From assembly GCA_019648995.1 (NCBI GenBank), contig BLXT01000362.1, forward strand, positions 153,350 to 178,349: a DNA stretch of 25,000 bases. The letters run 5' to 3'. Under the pieces are notes generated by a model. It had not been told where the DNA came from. It made no database searches and worked only from the letters and a program-made list of their open reading frames with translations. This stretch comes from Plakobranchus ocellatus (lineage: Eukaryota; Mollusca; Gastropoda; Plakobranchidae). A program made the translations under genes and the position numbers. This document shows, piece after piece, positions 1 through 13,200 of this stretch. Position 1 is the first letter of the stretch. Every line of letters starts with the position of its first letter.

Positions 1-987
1 TTGATCAGGAACACATCCACCACCCCTTTGTTTTCTTTCATCTTTGACCTCCCATCTCCTAAAACGTTCAATACAGTCCTAATCTTCAGATTAAGCACTT
101 TTTCAAACTGCTCAAACTAACTTGAAATCCATTAAGAAAATCCAACAGTATCCTAACAATTAACTTGCTCTTTTTCAGGACTACTTCACATCTCATAAGA
201 GAAATATTTATTTCCTCTTCTTTACTTACAGCTCCAAATAAATTTCCTAGGAGATGTGAAAGATTAACAAATGACTGGGAGTAAATGTCTCTTCTTAGTT
301 TTTGCTTAGGTGTGCAGTGTAGGGAAAATTCCTACCATTGAATATAAAATCACCGCAATTGACTCAGTCCAAGGACTGCAGACACAATTAGAGTAGAATT
401 TTGCTGAAAAACTAACTTAGTAAGTAAATAACGGATTGATGGGAAGAGATGCTTTAAAATTTCCAAAGACCTGAACAAATTCATTTAAAAGGGAAACTTG
501 GCAGTTAGATGGTTTGCAGTAAAATTAGCAGACTAATGTGAAACTTGTGAAAATTCTAATTGCTTTGCTGTGAATTTCTACAATAACTGACAGGCAAAAC
601 TTCTAGCTCATAAAATAATTTTCATAAACATTTGAGAAGAAATCAGAAAATTACACCAAAACTGCACTCTTTGAGCAAATGAACAAGTTTAAGAACCCTG
701 AAAATGACTCTCCAAAAAGGAATTAATAGAGGAAAAGAACACAATCACCAACTTAACATCTATTACACTGATAACATTTTAATTATAATTAAAAAAATAT
801 ATATCAATAACTGGTAAGTTGGTGCCAAGTTCTTTTATTATCTATACATTTAAATTACTTTCCAGCAGTTATTGATTTCATATTTTTGCATCAGTTTTGA
901 CTGCACAAAGTTTCATTTTGCGGCAGCACTACCCTAAGTTTATACTCAGCAGACATTAAAACAAAACCTAAGCCTTTCAATACAAAC
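1..987 (-). other. NAT10 intron 13, 3' end outside window
   Basis: This AT-rich stretch follows the exon 13 donor. I searched both strands by eye for the next NAT10 exon (the start of the main GNAT domain) and found no matching reading frame. No repeat or RNA gene is recognised. Confidence 0.7.
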
Positions 988-1235
988 CTTGTAATGCGAA
1001 GACACATATAGTGCCATTATTCTGTGCAGAAACTTCTCTGAGACAGGGTGGTATGAGAAAAGTGTGTCTCTATTTACATAATACAGCTGACAGGTGGCTG
1101 GCAATGGGCAGCCCGACACGGACCGTGGTACGGCATTGGCGTCTAGACACAGCAGGCGATTGAGCCAGGCTTCCACTGGATCTCCATTCGCATAACGGAT
1201 TGACTCATTCAGAGTTACCTCGTGGAGAACACGAC
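988..1235 (-). CDS. NAT10: NAT10 coding exon 13 (residues 463-545), last exon in window
   Basis: It encodes RVLHEVTLNESIRYANGD, VEAWLNRLLCLD, SGCPLPATCQLYYVNRDTLF and HRIMALYVSSHYK. This covers the end of the helicase domain and the start of the GNAT region. The acceptor is ACATTAG|G and the donor is AAG|GTTTGT at 982-987. The next exon, expected to begin near a family NSPND-like motif, is not seen in 1-987 and should lie to the left of this window. Confidence 0.95.
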
Positions 1236-4200
1236 CTAATGTTGAACATACACACATAGCTGAATAAATAAATGCCCACACTACTTCCTCTAAAAATTGG
1301 GATAGAAATTTATGAAGTCAGTGAAGACCTACACCTATAAAATTGAAGTGTGCTTTCCAGAGTATGTGTGAAATACAAGGTTTTTGATATTTTGTTTCGT
1401 ATCCCCCCCCCCTAAAAAAAAAACTTTGTCAACTTGAGTGTTGTGTTTATGCTGTGAATTATACTAAAAGAACCTAACAGATGTGCTGTTTTATAGTTAG
1501 ATGCATCCATTGATAAGCTGGTAGGTGAAAATAACTAAAGATAAATGATAGATATGAAAGGGACAGCTCTTGAAATCGTATGAGTGTAAATGAAGGTCTA
1601 GTTCCAATCATCCATATTAAATCATTCTATACTAAACAAAAGATAAATTTCCAACATTAAATGCGACAAAGGAAACAGCCTGGCATCTGACTAAATCTCT
1701 TGAAAGGAGATAAAGGCTGTTAAAATTGAAATCCAATATAAAAAAGCTGTGTAAATAAAACAAATGGCAAGACCCCTGCCTCGTAATTTGTGTGGCAACT
1801 GGGGTAAATCGAGCCTAAGTTCGTAGGGAATGCTCACTAAAGAAATGCCAAATTGTTATCCTCACACTTAAAAAAATAAAAAATAATATGAATCATATAC
1901 ACATTTGAAAAACCATCAAGAAACTGTTTTGACAATAGAGTTGCACTTAGTCAAAAGGTAAAACAAATTTTTCTGTACATCAAACTAAAAATCCTGCAGT
2001 TTGCTTTTTATGCTCCTCCACCTGAAACTCACCCGATGCTGACCCTTCTGCCCCTTGCTTGACCATGTTAGCAGCCAGCTTTGTCTCTTTCACACTGCCA
2101 CCAAAAGTGCTGGACTGTTGACGCAACTGTTGCACTAATTTCAAAGACAAAGACCTTCCAGTGCCTTCATATCTGAGACAAAATTAAAGGAATGATGTAA
2201 AACATTTGTTTCCCCTGTCTATAGATGGATATTTTGTGCAGCTGTCACATAAAGTGAGTTCAACTGCGGACTAGGCTGACTCAGGTATATTGGACAACCT
2301 ATTTTGTTGGGAGAAATGTGTCTCGGGAACACTCCAAATCAGTAAGAACTTGCATTTTGAGCATTTTCAATCATTAAAACAGCCTCAAACTTTACACCCT
2401 TAAGCTTTATAATATTTAAGGGCTATGTTGATGCTGATATGGGACATTATAATAAGAACTTCAAATCCATTTTTCTACAAAGTTTTATATTTGACATCAG
2501 ATTCATGCAGACTGGTCACGACACGTATCACCAATTTTTATAAGAGAGAGAGAGAGATAGCTTGTACAATCTGTACACAAAGTTTTAAAGAGAAATAAAC
2601 AGCTCTATTTATCCTGTGTCACTTGAGATCTCCACAGTTATTACAGTCATTTTGTGAAATTGTTAAATATTTAGAATTTAGAATTTAATGGTATTCAAAA
2701 ATATAAATTTTGTACTCTATGGATCCAAACTTGAAGTTATGCTATTTGTCAACTTGGATTACATATTTTTTAAATGCCCTTATCTTTTGAGAACAATGTG
2801 TACCAGCTAGGATAGTCAACAGCGCCAAATTAATGTAGACTAACACAAATTGACTCACTGGATGATAATTCTCTTCAAGAACAAAACAAAAAAGTACCAA
2901 CAAAAAAAAAATTAATTGCAGCATCTGCTACACATATTATGATGAAAAATTTTGGGTTTTTTTATGTCTATTTTAAGCGAAAAAATAAAATGAAATAAAA
3001 GGGTGCCAAAAGCAGACTTTGACAATTTCAAAATGTTACCCATTAATAGTGGAGGCCATGAAAACTAGATAAGGTCCCAGTAGGTTCTTCACCAAAGGCA
3101 AAGGGATGGCGGCAGCTTCATCTATACACACAAGCTCTGCCTGTCCCAGCTTGTGGGAATCACTGGGATGAATGTACTGTTGCAGCAACAGGAACACAAC
3201 AACAAAACAAAGGGAGTCAGAATAAGAAAAAAAACCAATAAAAAAATAAGTGCGATGAGAGAAAAAGCATGAGAAAAATCATTTGGACCGTATGACACTT
3301 GAATTACATCAGTCATTAGCCCTGACTATATTATGAGGAAATACATTGAGTTTAGTTAAAATAAGAAGCTTTTACCACAAAACTTATTCTATAGTTGTGT
3401 TTTTAAAAATTATTTAAAATTTAGTTACAATAAGGCAACATTAATGAAACAGCAAAAATGTTATAGACACCCTTGAGCGATGATGATAGAGCAACATTAC
3501 TTAGTTTTAGTAATGATTAACAGGAGCAGACATAAAGTTTAGAGATATAGACTTCTATATCAGCTCACCTGAATGGTCTGACGATGATCCCTGAAAATAT
3601 TGACTCGAACAACAGCCTTGTTAAAGTCTGGGTTTGTTGACTGAATTATCTCATAATCAATGTGCTCCTGGAGAACAATAATATGATTTTATATCAGTGT
3701 CATCTCTTAAAATTTTGCAAAAGTATTAAATCAAGAAAATACCTGAAAACTTGCAAAACTTTCACAATAAATTTTAGAAGTGGAGTCAACTGTACTTTCT
3801 AATTTTTTAAATGGAATTTTCTGTAATTTGAAATTAGTGAAACTTTTTCAATGTTTTTTTTTTGATACATCATACAAGATTGTATCCTTCTGATATGAAT
3901 TGAATTGAAAAGAACTTGCTATAAACTCATAGTATATGTATTAATAAAATGAACACTTCACTTCAATTTCCATAAGCTTAGATGTTTTGTTTTTGTTTTT
4001 TTGCTGTTGTTTTTTTTTTTATCATTTATGTTTCTTGATCTCTTATAAAACCAGAGCCATGTCCAATTTTCAATTGGTAAAGAAGCTTTCAAAAAATTTG
4101 AATTAAACTGCTGTAAAATGTCCTTTGTAGGGCAATAATTTTTATTACTACCTTTATGAATTTAGGGAAAATTCTAACATGTTTATGTTAAACAAGAATT

Positions 4201-7200
4201 TTAGAAAGCATTTCATTGAATTCTGTCAATAATGTGAAATAAATATTTTATGAAGTCCTTGAAGATCTACTCCCCACTTACCTGATAGTCTAAAGCATCA
4301 AATCCTTTAAAGATGAACTCAAAAAGTGTTTTCAAATTCTCAGGGCTTGGAGCTGTTACAAATATGTTGGAATATCTGAAAATGCAAACAAAGTTAAAAA
4401 GAAGTAGAAGCTTGAAATTATTGTGAAACAAAAGTATTTGTCAGGCAACGTGGATAAATCAGTCATGAGTGGAAAATATAGCTCACAATTTTATGGAGAA
4501 GTAAACATATTCCTCTATAAAATTCTTTAAAAAATATGTGAGGTTATAGATGAGAGAGTTTTAAGTCAATATTTTTTTTTCAAGACCCTAGTGCAAAAGC
4601 ATCTTTAAAAATCTAACACTGCATGATCAAAACCTAACCTAAAATACTCTAGTTTTAGTCTATCCTAAAATCATAACTCTCTAGGAAATACTAGTGGCTT
4701 TATAGCTACCTGATTTTTTAAAAATTGCAATAAAGATTTTTCTTGCAATTTGAAGTATGAGAATTCTAATAAAAAGGCTTCATTGTGCAAACTTGAGTAG
4801 TTAAAAAGGGATTTTCAGGATATACAAAATCCTAGTGTGTGCCAGCACTCACCCAAATCCAACTGCTGCAGCCATGGCCAAACCTAGTGCAGCAGATTTT
4901 CCTCGACCTCTTGCTGCCGTCATGACTACAGTGCTGCGTAACGTTTTCTCTACTATAGCATCGACAAACTTGAGAAATCCGTGACCCTACCAGAATCACA
5001 ATGTATCATCAGTATGAAATTCACACACAAAACTGAGATGAGAGGTCAAAGGAGATTGCCTTTCACTAACAGCATTATACAGAGCTCCTGCAAAATATCC
5101 ATGCTGCCATAAATCACTTTCACAACACCATTTTTCAAAAAATATAAAAATGCAAAATTACATACACTGTGTTGTCTGTAACTATGAGGATTAGCATAAC
5201 ATTTAGCGCAAACTATTTTTATATTCAAGTCATGCATTATTTATTTTATAAAAAGTTATGTGCAGTGTTGGATTTGTCAGAAGATTCAGAGTTTTATGCA
5301 GCTAACATTCACCTGATCCAGTGTCCGACACAACTTGATTATTTTGCCTGTGGTGACATCCATCTCTTGTATCGATGTTTTTAACTCCTCTAGCTCAACT
5401 TCCTGAGGGGACAAGATTTGCTCCTGATGAGCAAGATAAAAAAAAAATAATAATTATAATAATATTAAGATCAATAATAAATCACTTTCTAAGGATCCTC
5501 TTGAACAAAATAGGTTCTACCTTATCAAAAGTATTTTTTTTTACTTTTTTTATGTTTCTTCTAAACTGCATTGAGTCATTAGCCATCCTGAAATCTGCAA
5601 AAAAACTTTTGCCAGGATTTCTAGCTTGCCACAGCACCAGGCACAAGGCCAAGCTATGCCTGAGATCACACCAAATAGTGACTGGGCTACATGACAGAAG
5701 CAACATTATTCACAGTACATTATGTTGGGCATCTATGGGATCAAGCCTGCGCACTATAACCGTGCACTCAAGGCATTTTATCCTATCAAATTCAGGACAT
5801 CAAGGTGGGATTGCAAGTTGAATTATGCTCACCCCACCTGACCACCACTCCTTTTCTTTCTTGTTAATTGAGTTGACACAGATTTGGTAGTACTGTCCCT
5901 CATCGCTTTGCCTTGCAAGTTTGTTTATTTAATTGGTTATCACTCAGAATTGGGGATTGGGGTCCAGTGAGACTAAATGTGGAAACGTGCAGAATGGTGT
6001 AAAGTTTGCCATGTGCTTTAAAGTGTTAGGCAAGTTCTACCCACCCATGAATGGCATTTGCATGTGGTATCAATCTAGATCTAGTGCTAGACTTCTTGTC
6101 TCTTGGAACAGAGTGTGGGAGGGGCAGGCAAAAAACAGTAATTTTCTGTGATGAGGCAACTGCAAGCCACTTTGTTTAAAGGATAACCAATGTCCCTGCA
6201 TAGTTTTAATTTATGTACTGGTACTGGGTTAGGGGGAGGAAAAGAGATAGATGAAGGTGTGGTAAGCAATGGTGTATGATTATCAAATATTGACATTGTT
6301 ATATGATGAGATTCAAATGATATAAGACATACAAGTGGAGTAGTAAGTGAGATTTTAGAGGTCCTCTGTGAAATTTCATGTCAAACTCAAGATGTTTTTG
6401 GTATAATTGGAGGGCATATCATTTGATGAATTGGTTTTAACAGCACAGAAGAGTTAGACAAAGCAGTAAAAGTTATAAAGACACAAAAGTTTGGTTTTTG
6501 TATATAGCCAATCCACAACAAGGTGATATCTGGTTTTCAGGCCCTCTGTCAGGCCTGGGCGCCAGTGGCAGGGTTCGAACTCAAGACAGAGGGGTCCCTG
6601 CAGATCTCAGAGCAGACTTGTTAGTCCCGTGAAGACAGAAAGAAAAAACTGGTTAGGGAAATAAAAGAATAGAATAGTTCAAAAAAATTCATGATAACAA
6701 GGAACCCACGTGTGACCTTCTCATGTTCAACAGTACATACTTGAGCCAAGGTTGGTTTTCAAAAGAAAAAAACGCATTCAGATCCTGATATGACTTATAA
6801 CATGAATTTAAAAACGACAAACCAGGGACTTGGTAGGAGCTGCTTTGATATTGAGTGCATGGCTCGAGATCGGGATGAGGTGGAGTTTGTCGTCAACAAC
6901 AATGCAGTTTTCACATGAGGCAAGAGACAAGATGAATCTACCATACAGATGGGAAAGAAAAAATAACTGAATTTTTTAAGGTTGGAAAGTTTACATTTAA
7001 ACAATAGGCATATGGATTCCACAAACAATCTACACAAAGACAAAAAAAAATTTGAAAGAATTCAGAGAAAAACCACAAACTAAGTTTTCTTAAATGGTTT
7101 CATTATTTGAAACATATATGTGTAGCAGTGCCGCTAAATAAGCCAAGTCGTGGACCTACATAATTGAGATAAAATCAAAATTTTATAAGTGAAAAAGTAA

Positions 7201-10200
7201 AAATTTCCTACAGTTTACATACAGAGAGTCTAAGGCATGTTGATAGAAAGTCTTCTACAGAGAGAAGTGAGTAGTTTTCAACCCTCCTGTTAATGATTTT
7301 CATTTAGAGTCAATCATGCAGAATGCCAACTCAACTTATTTTGTAAGACTACTACACATAAGATGACATCATCATCTAAGATTAAAAAGATTTTTACCTC
7401 TATGAGACTTGTAGACATTTTACAACATGGTTGTAAATATAGAGGATTGATGCAGTGTGAAAAAAAACCTGTTTACAACCTACCTTTCATTGAAGCGGCC
7501 CACAACATCTTGATGGGCTTCTGTTCGAAACCTTGAATGGACATCCTGTGGAAATAAGATTGAAATCACAAAGAATAGAGATATATATCATTGAGAACAA
7601 CTATTATGACACAGATAATGTTTTTTTTCTTCAAATTCTAAATGAATATTGAAAGAGAATATTTTGTTGAATAGTAAGAAAAAGTTGAAAAAAATACTTT
7701 ATCCCAATATTCTTAGTTCTCATGGAAAATCCCAACTGTTCATACACATGTGACTTTATAATACTACATTCCTCAAACATATGCCTGGAAGCTGGTACTG
7801 TTGTGCCCTGTAAATGTTAAAATTCTATTTTAATATTAAGAAGGTTCTTTATGTTAAGCTCGCTAAAAATGACAGTTGGATTTCAATGTTGTTGAAGAGA
7901 ATTATAAAAAGTAACATAAAATAATAACATAGAATAAAAAAATGCCTGAATGCCTGATTCTGTACTCTCTCTCATTTATAGTTAACGGATTTTATTTAAT
8001 TTAAGACATGGAGAAACTTATTTTGAACAGAGAAGGTGAAATATGAAATTTATTTTGTACTTTTACCATTTCTAATAGTATTGGAGTTTAAAGAACAAGA
8101 TCCTAAATGTGATCTCTCTGTATTTACAGTAGCTACCTTGACTTCCTTATTCCTTACCATAGACATTGTAAAGAGCTGCTTCAGAGAGGACATTGTGTGC
8201 AGTAGAAGGACAATAAGGCCACCTCCCTCAACAGTTTCAATAGTCCGAGCCAATAAATTGGGGGTAAGGGCTTCAAAATCCTGTTAAAAAATGTAAAATA
8301 TTTTACATTTAAATAACATAAGTAATGTAGAAAGTTTTCCAACCTTCCTCAACTGTGGAGTAGCCTGGTTATGTTTGCCAAAATATCATGAAATATTGTT
8401 GACACATACAGAGCAAAGAGGGATAACAGACATAAAGATATCATTCTCTTTAACAGTTGGAACTTTATCTTACAATATGTTTCTCTTCTAGCATTCACAA
8501 GAAACAAAAAGCTTTTAGTAAATGGCCCAATGTGCTCTTTTCTGGAAATAAAAATAAAATATTGTCCCTGGGCTACATAATGGCTTAACTCATTTTGGTT
8601 TGTTTAGATTATCAAATAAAATCTGAGGTTTTTCTTCTATTTGGGATATCAAATTCCATTTCATTGATGCATGTTTAAAGAAAACTGTGTTCGTGCATTA
8701 CTGTAGTATGAACATCACCTGATAGCTCTCATGCTCAGGAATGTAATGATCCTAAAATCACATTTTGGCATAAGTATGAATTGTGCTATTATGTCAACCC
8801 AGTGAAGATATGTGACCCACCCATACAATATAACTCATTTATTGGCAAACTGCCCATTAGATATAAAAAGCAAAAATATTGAATAGGGTTGATCATATCA
8901 CAAAATTAAAAAAAATTACAGAGCATCAAAAATATTTGAAATTCAAAAAGTCAATGAAAAAAATTTTCCCCCAAATATCTATCATTGTGTTTGAAAATAT
9001 TGCTTTATTTATGAGGATATTTGCCAAAAAATGACTGAACGGTGAATCAGATTTTTTTTTGTAGAATTGCACTGCTCTGAGTTGCGATTATTCCTTATCT
9101 ACGTATTTAAATTTACTCTTCACATATTTCCCTTTATCACAAGCATGGTTATGATTTTTCCTCTTTCCTACCCAAGATGAGAAGGGACAGAAAGTATTAC
9201 AATCCATACAGATATATTACACACAACACTTTAAAAGGGGCTGAGTACTACAAACTATCAAAATATTGTACCTTTGGCTCCTAAGAATAAAAGTTATTAC
9301 ATATCTCCAATTTCAATGCTTTAAAAGAGATCACTCTAGTTGCATTTTTTTTAGTAGAAGGCGGTTCAGCAAACATTAAACTAAGAAAAGGCAGTGTAAT
9401 AAAGACCCATGTTTATTAAGACAAGAACATTTGGTAATTAAAAGAAAAGAAATAAGAACCAACAGGAAAATTTATCTTAACAGGAGTCTGTTCAATAAAA
9501 AAGGCGAATTAAGGAATTTTAAAAAAACATAAATAGATGCAAGCTTTGTATCACTACCAACTTAAAACCATGTTATTACTCACTTGCAGAATACACATGC
9601 CGTATGTGTTTCCAAGGATTTTGTGAGTGTCAGCATAGTAACAGTACCGGATATTTGTGGAAGAGATGAACAGCTCAAAGGGATCATCCTCACTCACATT
9701 AAGCTTCCCACTCTTTATTTTTTTCTGTAATTCTTTCATACGTTTTCCTCGATGACTAGAAACATCAGACAAAGGTAACATATAATATTATCATTCTAGT
9801 ATTTACTGGCAAAAGGAGAAAAAAAAGTTCTGGATCTCTCAAATTTAAACCATAAAATTTTAAATTTTAAACGAGAGAATAAATGACAAAACAAAACCAA
9901 AAAAATAGGTTATCTATAGAAAGGGGAAAAAAAAAAGAAAAACAGATTAAACTTTAATATATCTGCCACACATTGCTTCACTAAGTAAAACAATGTTTTG
10001 CTTCAATTTTTAAAAAAATGATGTTGATGATTAACTTTTTTTTTTAAACGTGATTTAGCTTGGGTACTGCTTATGAATGCCTGGCTCACGGATACTAACC
10101 TACTGAAGCCCAACTCTTTCTTATAGCACCAAAGAACAGATGGGCGGGATTTCACTTCAGCTTTGCTTAGCATATGATGCAAAACAACTACCTTAAAGAG

Positions 10201-13200
10201 AAAGAGAGAGAGATTATCACAACATTAGAAAATGTATTTTATGATAGACTGGATCCACAATTTTTTTTTTATATTGAGATCATTCTCGATACAAAATTAT
10301 GTAATGATTAATTAAATATAAAAACAGATTCTTTAAGTTTTGCTATTTATTTATCTACTATCATAATATTAAAATATATAATACTGTCTTTTCCATGATA
10401 CTTTCTTTCTGAAAAAATTAGCTTTGTGTTACAAACTTTAATCTGTTCTATTAAATTTAATCAAAAGTTTACAAAGCACAGAAAGAACATGATGCATGCT
10501 TTTGTGGTTTTTAAGTCTACAAAGTATTTTTTTAAATTTTGGAAGTAAACCTTGATCCAGATAGATCTTTAATAATATAATACATTCCGGGTATGTATCA
10601 AAATACAGATTAATTAAATGTTTTCTGGCTCTACATTTCCCTCAAGTAAAACTGAATCGGATTCTCATTCATCTAGATAGAAAGGTCTATGTGGGTCAAT
10701 GTAAATGTTTAGTTTATCATTTTATAGATCTACATTTTAAAAAGAGCAAAGAGAGCATGTTTTATATCATTTAATTTTTTTTTTATTAAAAAAAAAAGGA
10801 ACAGGATAGAAAAAATTAACTGAATGATACAAAACAATATTTTGATAATAATAATTAATAAAAGTAACATAAGATTGCATTTGGGGTTTAAGGACATCTT
10901 TGAGATCACAATGCATTTCACATTCAAACATAAGCTTATTATTTTGCTCTCTAAAACTACAGTTTTAGATCAGGATCAGGAGATGTTACATATCGTTAAC
11001 TAGGTAATGAGTTCGTGTATGCCACATGAAAAAAAGTTTTCAGGAGATTGAAAAAACTGATTCTGACCTGTCGCCTTGAAATATATCAAGTAAATTAGTT
11101 TATTATCTTTAAAACTGTATAGCCTTATAAGATGGCATATGTTTTGTATCACTCTAATGCATAAATTAGTCCCAGAGTGGCTTAACCAAATTCAACACAA
11201 CAAATCCTGGATGATGAAATCATTCAATCAAGACAGTGAGGGTTGAATGGTATCATCACCTGTTATCCAGATAACTGGTTGATTGCCCTGCGGCGATGAA
11301 ATATTTTGACGGTTGAGCAGTTTCATGGCCTGGGTTGTGTCAACATTGTTGCTTAATTGTTAGTTTAGGGCGGGGTGTTAGACCAATTATTGATGAACGC
11401 ATGACGTTGTTAAAGGCTCACAGCTAATCCTTAAGCAAATAGATACTTTAACACCCAATAGTTAGAACTAACACACACTGGACAAAAACGTCACAATTGA
11501 AATCAAAACAAAGGTTTTAACCATTAAATTTTATACAATTTATTTTTTACATCTCCCCTCAACCTCTTTCTCTCTCTCTCTTTTTTTTCTTTTTCTCTCT
11601 CTCTCTCCCTCTCTCTTCCTCTTTATATCCATCTTTCTTACTCTGTCCAAGGCGATTTAAACATCAAACTTATAAAAGTAATTAACATCTAAAGTCATAT
11701 TACACTATAATTATACTTTCAATGTACATTAAAACAATATTGCTGAATTAAACATGTATAGGATTTAAAATATTTTTCTCTCTCTGTCTGCCTCTTTCTC
11801 TTTTATTCAATTTTCCCTTGACCATGCTTTCCGACCATTTTCCCATAATTACCCACTTTCCTTTGTAAATAATCATTAATAACAGAATGGCGAAAACGAG
11901 ATGACAGCTTCCTCGCCTGTGCGTGGCATACACGGCCAGGCGCTAGTCACTTGAACATGGGGTAGGCATAATCTCAGGTGATGAAACCGGTCAATTCACA
12001 CATGGCCGGCTCAGTGTGGGTTGGTTGGTTTCATCACCTAGTGTGGAGGCAGGCTGCATATATGCACGATTTCTTTATTACACAATTGATGCTTTTAAAC
12101 ATTGTTTTTTTAAATTCAAGGTTTTATTCTAATGTGTGGAATAGACCAAGGGTTTCGATAACACAAAAAAGTCAATTTTCAAAATTTTGTGGGATAAACG
12201 ATGTCATCACCCAATTAACGATATCCTTGCCTCACATTTTTTTTTATGAATTTGAAATCAATGTTTTCCTTTAATTCTTACAGAAGCAGTTTGACACCAG
12301 TATAGTATTTTAATATCCTTCAGATCTTTAAAATGAAAGTTTAACTTTGAGCACATGCAACAGGTTCTAACATTTTTTTTTGTTTGGTCAAAGGCCTTTG
12401 AATAATCATTGAACAGAGATGGGAGTCATTTTGCATTCCTATACACCTCTTTATACACATTGATAAAGTAAATATTTCCTTTCTAGTCCCATTGTTAGAC
12501 ACAAAGCCAAATCAGATATTTCTGGTTTCAGACTCTTATGCACTCAATGCATCACAACACAACAGGATTTTTGTAAGACTGTGGTTATCCGAACAATTGT
12601 GTGAGCTGGATTTAGTATTCCTAGTTGATTACCTGAACAACACCCAAGACATAAAAACAATGTCAGATACTATAAATACAATTCTCTGTCTCTCTGGTCT
12701 ATCTCTCCTTTTCGCTCTCTATCTTCTTTATCTTTGTACATCTCATCTTTTGCTGTCTCTCTTTTTCTATCTTTCATTGGCATAGGGCTTTTCAAAATTT
12801 TTTCTTTTCTTTTTTAGGCTTACTGCTTTGGATTAGACATTTTTTCTTTCTTCAGTATTTTATTTCAAATCAAGTTACAACAATTAATTCTGTTTGCATG
12901 CAATGTCCTGAAACTACCCCTCTCTCCCCCACTCCCGGTCTCTCTCTCTCACACACACATATAGAGCATACTTTCTCTCCTCTCTTTTACATTTTATAAC
13001 AACTCACTTAATTTCATTCTTTTGTTTCTTGTCCTTTTTTTATCTACTTTGGTTTGATTTTTCTCCTTATGTGCTTTACCCTATTTTCACATTACCCTCT
13101 TTCAACACCTGAATCCTTGTGCTTACAATTTTACTGGTTTTCTATACAATATCATAGTTCATTTATATATATATTTCAATATTTTTTAAGTCTATCTCTC

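Larger units (their letters stand above)
1236..9583 (-). other. NAT10 introns 3-12 (non-exon stretches)
   Basis: Introns between listed exons are 8281-9583, 7546-8157, 6938-7483, 5424-6822, 4987-5312, 4376-4852, 3668-4281, 3177-3568, 2173-3039 and 1236-2032. They are AT-rich with homopolymer runs, including a C10 run followed by A10 at 1403-1423 and an (AG)n tract near 2543-2557. Apart from the structured GC-rich patch at 6542-6593 in intron 6, no gene or mobile element is recognised in them. Confidence 0.8.

Noticed and set aside
5375..5821. 148-residue plus-strand reading frame in NAT10 intron 6
   Set aside because: It overlaps exon 7 in antisense, contains runs of lysine and isoleucine from A/T-rich repeats, and shows no domain.
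6565..6585. Intact tRNA gene based on GGTTCGAAC
   Set aside because: No anticodon arm, too little space for a cloverleaf, and no proper T-stem.
12492..12785. 97-residue plus-strand frame in intron 1
   Set aside because: Its leucine/serine-rich end is produced by CT-rich low-complexity DNA; no recognisable protein features.
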